This document shows positions 11,844 to 23,800 of a stretch of DNA of 64,000 bases, piece by piece. Position numbers and translations under genes: made by a program. This DNA is from Asterella californica (Eukaryota > Streptophyta > Marchantiopsida > Marchantiales > Aytoniaceae). Position 1 is the first letter of the stretch; every line of letters starts with the position of its first letter. Below the pieces are notes generated by a model. The model was not told where the DNA came from. It did no database searches and worked only from the letters and a program-made list of their open reading frames with translations. Location: positions 41,849,501 to 41,913,500 of the forward strand of contig JAYKYS010000001.1 in NCBI GenBank assembly GCA_036924285.1, written 5' to 3'.

Positions 11844-14800
11844 ATGGAACCCGGTGAATCTTCCCAGCTGACTGAACGTACCTCACAGAAGTCGGCTGAA
11901 GGGCAGACAGGTATCGAACAACAAGCGGGACAGCCGGCAGGACCGACAACTGGTGTTCAAACTGGATCCGACGATTGGCATATCAGAAGGATGCATGTTG
12001 TTCCGACGAATTTGCCCGTTTACCGGCTATCTTGTAGGGATGCTTGGAACGAGTTGACAGAATCTCAGAAGCATTTTGTTCACCATTTCTCCAGAGCTTC
12101 ATGGAATGGATCAAGAATATGTGCGCGTCAACTCTCACAGGTAGGGAGAATTTTCGTCGTCTTTACCTCACCAGACATGTTTATTGTTTTACCTTTATAA
12201 CATAGTATGCATTCTGGGTACTCTCTCGTGGATATGACCTTTCTTCTAACATCCCCGCCATCCACATTCACCCTACCAATGTACTTCTCTAGGTCTCATC
12301 TGTCTAGGTCTCTCGGTTGATGACTGAGTTAAATCCTTCCTGGCTGAAACTTGGAAGGTCAGGACCTATGTCGTTTACGGTTAGTCGTCTTCTTCTCCTT
12401 TGTTCAAGTAAGAAGCGGGTTAGGACCGCGACGCCATTGTTTAAGCCTCTTCCCTTCGTGGGGCTTTCAGCAGCCCGGTAAGTCTTCTTGCTACTTGGGG
12501 GAGTCCCTTTCCTCAGGTAGCTGTCTCTTCTGCTTTGTCTTAGTCTTCTCAACCATCCTTGTTTCTAGCACCGTCCAGCCAAGGCGCGGGGTCTAAGGTT
12601 GAAAGGCTACGGCATGCAAGTCTTAATGAATACATCTTCTCTAGGCTACCACTCTTTGTTACTCACTTTGTACTTGCATGGGTTTAAAACTATTTTGGGG
12701 GTTACGTAAGTGTGCGGGGGAAGTTACTGTTTTCTCAGAGAACTGCTTTACCCGTGTACCATTATACATCTTCTCAAGGTCTCAGACCGGAGGGTTACCT
12801 CTAGGGAATGCGGGTAGTTATTGCATTGCGCTATTAACCACATAGGCAGACCTACGCAGACCCTGTTTAGTGACCCTGTTTAGTGACATTCGAACGCTGC
12901 TACCATCGGACCTGTTCACAAGATTCAGTCTCTGGGCCTCGAACCCGAAGTAGCTTTTGTTGTACAACTCCTTTCGCGGTCAGCCTGACGAAGTCTCTTC
13001 GGTCGATGTCCAAATCCTTCCTGGCTGATACTCTATGGTAAGTCATCGTACTATCTGGGTAAGACTCCCCTTCCTCAGGTAGCTGTCTGGTAACTATTTG
13101 GGGGATATCTAGTGTGCGGGGAAGTTACTTTTCTTCTCCGGAAACTGTTTTACCCGTGTACCATTATATATCCGGTAGAGTCCTCAACTTCGCTCGACCA
13201 CTTTTCCTACTCATCTATAGCCTAACCCTCCCTCTTGGGTGCTGATGAAGTTAGAGAGCAGGTTGAGGTGCATGCGACAGGAGAGTGTTCTGTTGCATGC
13301 TCTACGTGTATGTTGTGGTAGTTAGCTTGTTAACATCTGATTTTGGTAAAGCCGTATCTATGGGGGTGCATCTAGTCAAGGCATACCATTCAGTTGATCC
13401 AGTCTTGAACGAGTGTGTGAAACCAGTCTCGTTTCCAGTCCGATCTAGCGTTTCAACGTACGTGACATCCTACTGCCGGTCTTGTTTGTGATTTGTGGTC
13501 TAACTCTTACCCCATTGTTGTGTCTTTCAGGAGAGTCCACATATTCTGAGTCTCTTGGTGACATTTTTCTCCTCTTCACGTCTTCCGGATTTGAAGCGAA
13601 GATGTCTTGTAGGTGGTGTAACCATACGGGAGTGGGACTTATTTTTGACATATGCAACTTGCTTTCTTACTAATATGGGTATGTTACCAAGCGCATATAT
13701 TTTCGTATAACAAGAAGCTTAGCGTGTGGGCGGAGATCTGTGTAGCTGTGAACTGACAGGTCATGACGAAGATTTTAAGTCGGGAAAGGTCATCCAGATT
13801 AGGAATATGAGTGGACACATGGATTGGTGGGAAGTAATTATTTGTTCCCCTTTTCAGGAAATTATCTTGCGTTCGGCGACATAAAAATTGTTCCAGGGAT
13901 TCCCGAGGATAGATTTGAAGCCATTTTGAGACTCTGTCCCTTACAGGTAAGTGCTTTCTAACCGAGCATTATGGCTTGCATAGGCGTTTACATTGGATGC
14001 GAATATAAGGACAATCTTATTCCCTGAGATTTTAAGTTTGAACTTTGCCTTCGAGCAGTCTTGTCCGCTTTTACCTCTTCTTGGCTAACACTTAGGATAA
14101 TTGGTTGCGTCATTTAGTTGTTATTGTAACCTACACAATCACGAAGTTGAGGTGTTATCTAATACTTGTGTTTCTATTTTGATACGATGACTTTCATCTA
14201 GACCTCAATGATGATGCCCGCAGGACGAGAAGAAAGAAAGACTGATGTCGCTGTGGAGGGTAACGCGGAAGCGTACTTACTCCTTGGCTCCGGGTATGTA
14301 TCCTCAAATATTATTGTGTTGCATTTATAGCAGTATCACATGAAAACAAAACTGTATGCAGAAGGTTTTCAGTAATCTCTTTCCAAGCTTAAAGGCCTGT
14401 CTTACGTCGGTCTTCGCCTTATCTGGCTTTTTGGCCAGCATTTACGTCTACATTCAAATCGTGGCCGCATTGGGTATTTCAGGTGAAAGACATCTTGGGA
14501 TGCCACCCTCTGGTACCTCGGCATATTATTCACCAGACATTACTCTTGAGGAAGTGAATCTCGTTTCGGTGAGCATTTTCGCTCTCCATGCACGAGCTTT
14601 GATTCCGTTTAAAATGAATAGCTCGAATTCAGTCGTGTAATACAAAAATTAAAGTGCAAGTCGGTTTTCTGGGATTCTGGTATCTGTTTCCAAGGGTATG
14701 ATTAAGCAAGAATCTTTGTTGCAGGAGTGGATGAGGCATGCGAATGTAGAGCCTTGGAATACAAGGATCTGCAAGAAGGAAAGATATGAAAATTCCAGTA

Positions 14801-17800
14801 ATCTCCCGGAGTACGATGTTCTAATAGCATCTTCGCTACAGTTTCCAGTAGAAACTCATAAATTTGAGGTGAGTTATATATCTATATCTGGATGTGTTCA
14901 AAACTATCTGGGGGTTACCTAAGTGTGCGGGCGAAGTTACTGTTTTCTCAGAAAGCTGCTTTACCCGTGTACCAATATATGTCTAGATGTGCCCTTTAGC
15001 CCTTTATCTTTCTCTCTACTCTCACTCTTCTCTGATTGGTGGGGAGCTATCACTTTAGCCTGCTTATTAAGTTGCGCTCATAACCTCTTCTTAACTCCGG
15101 CCTTTTTCCTTTTCCCTGATAGGTGGGGACTCTGATAGGTGGGGAGCTATTTCAGTTAGCCCGCATCATGTTTTACAACCTTTACCATTTTCCCTTCTGT
15201 GATTGGCCCTTCGTTTCCGAACTGACTCTATATTGGCAATTTCTATGTCTGTAAGGAACCATTCAGGGCAGACATTATACGAGGTTCTGCCTGTGTCTAT
15301 GAAATCCATGCGGTTCTTTCGATTTTTATGCTACACAGGCTCTGGTTTTACCTTCGTTATGCTTCGCCTCGGATCATCTCTTCTTGTCTTTACCTCCCTC
15401 ATTTCCTTGTGGTTTCTTTAATCAAGCTCACCGACCTACCGCTACACTAGGAACGGGAGTTTGCACTGAGATGTTCCCGGAACTGTCAGAATCTCCTGTC
15501 GGTCTTCCTGTCTGTACCTTCCTCATTTCCTTGTGGTTTCTCTCGCTTGACATACGACGTGTTTTACTTTCACTAATCCTTTGGCATTTCTCTTCACAAG
15601 CTCACGGACCTACCACTACACTATGCCCTCAAATGCTCACCCTGTACCGACAAGGCCCTGGTGAGTTGGAAAAGCCTCAACTTCGCGTGATTACTTTTCC
15701 TACTCATCTATTGCCTAACCGTCCATGTTGGGTGCTGATGAAGTCAGGGAGCCGGTTGAGGTGCATGTGGCAGGAGAGTGTTCTGTTGATGCTCTGTGTG
15801 TACCTTTATGGTAGTTAGGTGTTTAGTGTACACCTACTCGTTATCTACAGTTGTGTCCCTGACTTTTGTTGGGAGAATTGCTTCTAACCATTCTTCATGG
15901 TTGACACTCTGGTGTTGCGTTTGCTGGCTCGATTATTCCAGAATGCCGCGTGTATGCTTCTCCAGATGAGGTACCTTGTGTTATGTTCGTCATTTCTAGA
16001 TATCCTGCCCTTAATGTTCTCTGGTTTGAGACTTTGTCGCTCTATGTTTTAGTTATAGTTGTTTCCTCGCTCAGATCGTTACGCATCGTAGTTGTAATTG
16101 TATTTTGTCTTACAGCCACGGGGGTTACCATCTTGGAAATTTGCTCACCCTACACATTTCCTCTTGGCCCGACCTCGGTTATATACGTTCGCTGACTTCT
16201 TGAACCAAGTTAGCATACATGTTACCACTCTTTGTTATTCACTTTGTACTTGCATGGGTTCAACAATATTTGGGAGTTACCTAAGTGTGCGGGCGAAGTC
16301 ACTGCTTTCCTAGTGTACCAATATATATTGTTCCTATATGCCCTCAGATGTCCCGGAACTGAACAGAAACTCCTGGACCGATAAGGCCCTGATGAGTCGG
16401 TTAAGTCTTCATCTGATTGACCACTTTTCCAACTCATCTAAAACCTAACCCTCTCTGTTGGGTGCTGATGAAGTCAGAGAGCAATGCTCTTCGTGTACCA
16501 TGTGGTAGTTAGGTGTTTCAGTGCACACCTACTCAACACCTACAGCTGTGTCCGTGACCTTTGTTGAGAGATTTGCTTCTAACCTCTAATTTCTTCTGGG
16601 TTGACACTCTAGCTGTTGCGCTTGCTGGCTCAGTTAGTACCGATAATAGTTGTCTTCTCGCTCAGTTCGTTAGGCATCGCATTCATATTTTTATTCTGTC
16701 CTTCTGCCACCAGGGGGTTCCATCTTGGAAATGTGCTCACCCTACACATTTCCTCTTGGCCCAACCTCGGTTATATTCATTCGCTGACTTCTCAAACCAA
16801 GTCAGCATAAATGTTACCACTCTTCGTTACTCACCTTGTACTTACATGGGTTTGTAACTATTTTGGGGTTACCTTTAATGTGCGGGCGAAGTCACTGTTT
16901 TCTCTGAAAGCTGCTTTACCCGTGTATCAATATATATTGTTCCTATAACTGTCAGATGTTCCCGGAACTGAACAGAAACTCCTGTATCGACAAGTCCCTG
17001 CTGAGTTGGAAAAGTCCTCGAACTTCGTTTTGATCACTTTTCCTACTCATCTATAGCTTTAGCCCCCCCTGTTGGGTGCCGATGACGTCAGAGAGCTGGT
17101 CGAGGTGCATACGACAGGAGAGTACTCTGTTACATGCTCTGAGTGTATTTTGTGGTAGTTAAGTGTTTCCGGTGTACACCTACTCCTCACCTACAGCCGT
17201 GTCCGAGTGACTTTTGTTGAGGGAACTGCCACTAACCTCTTTTCCTTCTGTCCACTTCAGTGCTGCGGATTGTTAGTTCTACTTTTCCCGGTTGCAGCTG
17301 ATCACCTCTACATGCACTGTTCTTTTGCTATCAGCATCTTAATTCTCCCCCCTTGCTGCTTGCTCTTCGGTCTTGGAACCTACTTTACAGTTTAAAGCTG
17401 CCTTCCTGCATCGATAGTTAGGCATCGCGTATTGTACTGGATATCTAGCATGCATCTTTCATGCACCCACTTACCAGGGGGTACCAGCTGGGAATGTGCT
17501 CTTCCTACACATTTCTGATTGGACCATCCTCGGTTATACATAATTTTGCTAACTTCTTAAACCAAGTTACCATACATGTTCACTACTCTTGGTTACTCAC
17601 CTTGTACTTACACGGGTTCATAATTACTGAGGGTTAGCTTAAGTGTGCGGCGGAAGTCACTGTTTTCACTGAAAACTGTTTTAACCGTGTATCAGTATAA
17701 GCATGCGTTTGTGGGACTGTTAGAGTCATTGTGTAAGTCAAGTAAAGATCTTTGAAATTGCTTTCACGTGTTTGTCTCCTGAACCTCTTGTTTCCTTCTT

Positions 17801-20800
17801 CACTGTCATGTTTACTTCTTTTTCCGTGATAAACTAATGGTTGTTTAAAGTATGGAGCTGGGAACTCAGGATCTTTATCAAGGTTATGACGGAATCACCT
17901 TACGTTGTAATATGATAAATATTTTTTGCAGGACAAGTGTATCATAAACATTGTGCGTGGTGATGTCAAGGAGGAACTTCAAGACGTTGTGGGGCATTTA
18001 AAACAAGCACTAGTTTACGCAGACAATGAATGCCATCGTGAAATGGTCAAGTGGTAATATGAGAAGCTTCTGATACCCTTTTTGCTCCGTGAAATGTTCT
18101 GCCGTGCATTCCTACCGTCGGTAGAACACCAATCGCTCTTGGCGTAAATAGTGTGATGATTGTGTCTGTAATTGACCAGTTCCCTCTGCTTAAGTGCGAA
18201 ACTTAATACGAACTAGTATACAATTTCACGGCATCTCATTGCAGATTCCATGTGGACATCACCCTAACGTGTAAACAAGTAGCAGCAGCGTGATTATAAC
18301 ACTCGTCAACGGAAGCTGCTTAGCCTAAAGTTGCTACATACAACCTTCTGCTAAATTTTGATATAGGAGGCCTGACTACTTACTCCTGCAAGCTTATGGC
18401 TTACCCTACATAAATCATCCTGACATCAGACAGCTAAATTTTTATATAGGAGGCCTGACTACTTACTCCTGCAAGCTTATGGCTTACCCTACATAAATCA
18501 TCCTGACATCAGACAGCCATTTTTCCAAAGACTGTTTGTTTGTTAATGCATAACATACGAATCGTATAGAGCATGACGGTCCTAAGCTTGGGTCATTATT
18601 GTCTGATACCAATTTAGGCTCACAGTTAAGAGTGAACTTTTACAGACATCAATGGCAGCTTTGTAGCTGAAGGAATGTTGATGGTGGGTTCACGACCAGT
18701 CGGATTCTACGGACAAAGGTTCTCAGAGCCATCTCCGTGAGCAGAGAAAGCAGACCCGCTCTTCTGGACTTGAGTGAAGAACGCTGTAATGAGCCTTAAA
18801 TCTGCTCAACAGTCCAGTACACTTCCCTTTAGCGAAAAGTATGCTTTAAGAAATAACATATGTCACCAGGGCCTGAAATCGAGCCCTCATGAGTAACTGT
18901 GATCCACATATTACAAGATCTGACTTGTAATATGTGGATCACGTCACCTCTTACGGGCTTTGCTCATCCTTGAGATACTTTGTGATGTTCCAAGGTTGGA
19001 GAAGCCCATACCTAGCTGCTGCAGGTTGAAACCGTTGCAGACTATGAAACTGGGATGCGTCATACTAGACGGTAAAGCTAAAATGTGTTTTCTTGTGCCA
19101 TGTGATGCACGTGCAGCTTCATTGACTACTTAGAGACAGGATCGGTGGACTTCCACAAACGCAGTCAACTGCTCTGGTTGCATGGGAAGGATCTACCCCT
19201 TGAAATCAATATAGGGTGAGTTCGTGACCTTTGACGGCGTTTTGTAAATCGATCATACCATGAGCTTCTGTGCGTCTTCTCGCTCTGCAGGTTCACAATG
19301 TCTAGTGTTGAGTAAATCATTTAGTCCCGAAGATGCACTCTTAATGAATTGCATGCCGTAGCATTTCGAGGGTCTAGAAACAAGGATATGTTGAATTAGC
19401 ACTTGGATCTGAAGCACTCGTCTATTTGACTGGTTTTTTCTCTACTGAAAATAGCTTCATACTAACAGCATAGTAAGTAAACAAAGCTTGAGCAGTTACC
19501 ATCGTGTTACTGAAAGGAATTTGTTTTACATCAGCAGCTTTATGCGTCATAAACTTTATAATGCAGTAGATTCTGTAGTCTTTTGTCTGATCCAGTCAGA
19601 AGCGTCGTGGAGCTAATCCCTAGCAGTTTTTCTTAGGTCATATGAATACAGTTGCCAGACTTTCACCGATTCGGCCCGATCTTCGTTTCTTCCCATTGGC
19701 AGTCTCTTCCGTTCTGTGCAATGGCTGAAGAGCTGGACGGTTTATTTGAGAATGTTGTTCGTCAGAGATAAATGTTCCCGGTCTGCATGCTTCTTCTCAT
19801 ACTTTTCTTTCTCTGAGAGAAAGAAATTCGTGGATTTGTCGCTCCTTTTGAAACTAGATTTCACATAGGAGATGCATCTCTGTCGATTACACCGTCCGCT
19901 TTTAGTTCCTAGACATTGGGATAGTGACTGACGGCTATAGCGATGTGTTAAGAACTTCACGACTGTAATGCTGATATCAGTGACTTTTATAAGTATGTTG
20001 CGTTCAGTTATCATCTGCCTTTCCGCAAGGTCCTGGTTGACATAAGATTTAAAGGTAATGATAAGATATGAGAAGAAAACGCGATGTAGATACCTTCCTT
20101 GCAGATGTCAGCGACTGTATGGTACGTGGGCAACAAAAAACTTATTGCTTGGTAATGATAAGATATGAGAAGAAAACCGCGATGTAGATACCTTCCTTGC
20201 AGATGTCAGCGACTGTATGGTACGTCGGCAACAAAGAACTTATTGCTCTTCTAAGAAGTAAATGAAACGAAGACTGAAGATAAGATATGAGAAGAAAAGC
20301 CCGATGTAGATATCTTCCTTGCAGATGTCAGCGACTTTATGGTACGTGGGCAACAAAAAAGAACTTATTGCTCTTCTAAGAAGCAAACTGAACGAAGAGT
20401 GAAAATTGAAGCAACCCAAAAGTATGGACCTTCAGATCTGATCCATGTCTACCTTCATACCGCAGATTTATCGAGACATACCGCGATCCTATGGGTTCTC
20501 GCGCGGAGTTTGAAGGCTTTGTTGCACTTGTGAACAAGGTATGCAGACCTCCACTGAATATTCGTAACAAGTCTCGCCCGTTGTAGTTGTCGCCAGGTTC
20601 CAGAAGGGGAAGTTGATGTTAGATTCGTTTAGCACCTAGGCGACGTCTAGGGGTGACGGCTTTGATACGGTAATCTGATGTCAAATGATGATGATTTAGG
20701 ATCGCAGCAAGCAGTTCGGAGATTTGGTGAAGAAATCTGATTTTCTTCTGGCGACGTTGCCATGGCCGAAGGATTTCGGGGCTGATCAACTTCAGTGTCC

Positions 20801-23800
20801 CGCCTTCACTTGTATCGACGTACTGCCCTTCTCTTCCCCACACACTTGAAGTTCGTTGTTTCTAATGTCTAATTTTATAGAGATGGTTACTCCGATTGGA
20901 AAGTAATTATTTAGTGCATGGTGGGATATATGTAGGCGTTTTGTTATGCCAATGGCACAATTCCAACGGGAATCAACCTTCCGAACTATCAGGACGTCAG
21001 ACAAGTACGTAACCTTACACCAAAAGGATGAACGACGTTAAAGAACAAATGGGTCGTAGAGGGAAGTTCCCTTGACGTTGTGAGAAGCTAAGGGTTTAAT
21101 AGAGGCTACTTGCCCTTCGTCTTTCTATCACAACGACAACGTATATAACTACTTCAGGATTTCTTATTGAAAACTGCGAAGCGTACACTGAATACGATTG
21201 CAGCATTTGGTCTCGATGCTGGTGAAGTGTGCAAACATGAAGCAGTGTATGTGTTGCTCTTACCACGCGTTGCATGTTACTCCAGACATACGGGTGCAAA
21301 AATGTGTGTCTATCGAATGTTCTCGATGCTCAATATCCGGACACGAAGGTTCCCCTCAACTTTCTCTTTCATAGCGTTCTGTAATATGTTTCCGTCTTCC
21401 AGTCGGAGTTTCTCCTGTGCCAGTCATTAGTTTCGGGTTTAGAGTTACATAGTTTGAAACCAGCTATAGCTAGAAGAAAGAAATATCTGAATCAAACGTT
21501 TTTCTGCTTTGCGTGCAGACAACGTTTCTGAGGGATGACGACTTGGAGCTTCTGAAACAGACCAAGAGAGAGGTTTTTATTGTTCAGTTAGCGTGCCATG
21601 AACTTTTTGGACATGGGTCTGGGAAACTGTTTAGTCAAGACGTTGGAGGTGCTTACAATTTCCCATATGGGAAGGTACGGCTTTCGTCCACAATCTTTCA
21701 GCTTTGGAATAAAGTATACTGGGCTTAGCTGAAGTACTAACAGACAGCAAGATGTGCCGAATCAAGAAACTGTACTGTCAGGGAGCCGGCAATCATTTCC
21801 AATGCTGTTTCCACAATAATCAGAAGCCAGCACTGACACTTTTCGTCAGTGTCTTCTCGGTGCGAAAGATTGCTCTCATTGTCTCTCGTTCTAGCAGGTC
21901 AAACATCCTCTCACAGACCAAATGGTCGTGACGTGCTACGGGCCAGGCGAAACATGGAATTCAAAGTTCGGTGGCATCAGCGCAGCTTTCGAGGAATGCA
22001 GGGCAGAATGTGTGGGGATCTACCTTAGTACTAATGCACAGGTGAGTCTGCAAATTGGAAGGCAAGAATAACCATCGTGTCGCGGTGACGAAATCGATGT
22101 GTTGGGTGAAAATCAAGCTGGAAGTTCATTTGTCTTCAGCTCAGGATTGCAGGAAACAGAGGATCGAACTTCATTCAGTGAATCTGTGTTCCTACGAGAC
22201 TGTGTGCAGGCGATGGAAGTATTTGGCCATGTTGGCCCTCAGGCAGAGAATATAATGTACATAAACTGGCTGATGATGGTAAGTTTATCGGATAAAGAGG
22301 TATCGAAAATCCGTGGAATTAACTTGTAGCGTTGGGCGTGTGTCTTCTGCTTCCATTTTCATTGTCGGAAAATCAGTACAGCATTGGATTAAAGTGCCAC
22401 TCCACCTCTTCCAGTTGTACGTCTTGTTAAGTAAATGAAGAGATTGAACTTGTGTTGAAGGCAAGGGCCGGCTTCCTAGCTTTGGAGTTTTTTAGCCCAA
22501 CTACAGGTGACTGGAGGCAAGCACATATGCAGGTGATAATTCATTTCTAGTCGACTAATGCCGTCATGAAAACGTTTCTTCCGGTTCTGGATTTGGTGCT
22601 CTTTTGGAATTCATTGCGGGCATACGTATGGCCGTGTTCAACGTCATTCTGTTTTACCAAACTTTCGTGTGTAACGCACTGCGAGTAGGAATCTTGGTTG
22701 ATAGGATACTGTCGTGTGATTTGCAGGCTAGATTTGCGATTTTTCAGACTTTACTCAAAGCATCAACCAGGGAGGTGGAAGAAAATGCCGCCAAAGGTAC
22801 CATAACCGGTCCCGATCTTCTTCAAATTCGACCTCGTGGAGCAAACGATATTGTGCTGCTACTGAATCGGAAGAAAATCAGAACGGTCGGGCTACCTGCT
22901 ATCAGCAACTTGCTGCTAAAGTTGCAAGTTTACAAGTCTACTGCAGATGTGAAGGAAGGTCAGAAGTTTTTTCAAGAGGTACAGATCATTCAACACCCGT
23001 ACTTCCGGTCGTATAGCTGTTCCAACTGTGTGCGTTTTCTCTGTTGAGATGCATTGAAATCTGAGAGGGCTTTGTTCGGAGAGAAGCGGCCGACTGCGAC
23101 CCACTGACTCCGACGAACTAGAGCTTCTATTTTCTTGTATCAAGCTCCTGCCCGTTGCATGCTGAGTGCCGCAATTTCAAAATCTCTTTCCCGTTAACAG
23201 CCTTCTTCGTTCCGTAGCTGACAACTGTGCCACAAGACCTTATGAAGTATCGAAAAATTATTCGGGCTAATAAACGACCTCAGCCTATGTTTGTCCAGGT
23301 AAAGTTTTCTCCCTTCACTTTTCTGATTGACTGCTTCAGTTTACAGTAAAGTCCGCGGAATATTTGCCCCGCACTTAACGGCTTGAACCCGACAGTCCAT
23401 ATGGTTCATGATAAAGGACCTGCCACTGTTCTAAGGATCCTTCTTCAGTGAACGCTTCTCGTAACTCCCTTGTCCGAAAGTCTCCGTTGGACTTGCCATC
23501 CGGCGCTTTAGTCCAGGGAAGGTCAGTTACCGCAAGAACACACATTTTTCTGCAATATCGGGGAGAAGATGAATTTGCATGCCGATACCCTTCGACCACA
23601 GACCCCGGAACCTGGCTGGACGTTGGTGGAATCGAGGATGGGTTGAGAAGAAGACAGAGCCGAAGAGTAGCCTGTGGAAGAGGAGACTTAAAGTAGTGCG
23701 ACGACTTACCGTCAAGGACATTTGTCCTCACCTTCCAAGTTTCAGCCCCGAAGGATGTAACTAGATAATCAGTCGAAGCGACTTTGACAGGCGGACCCGA

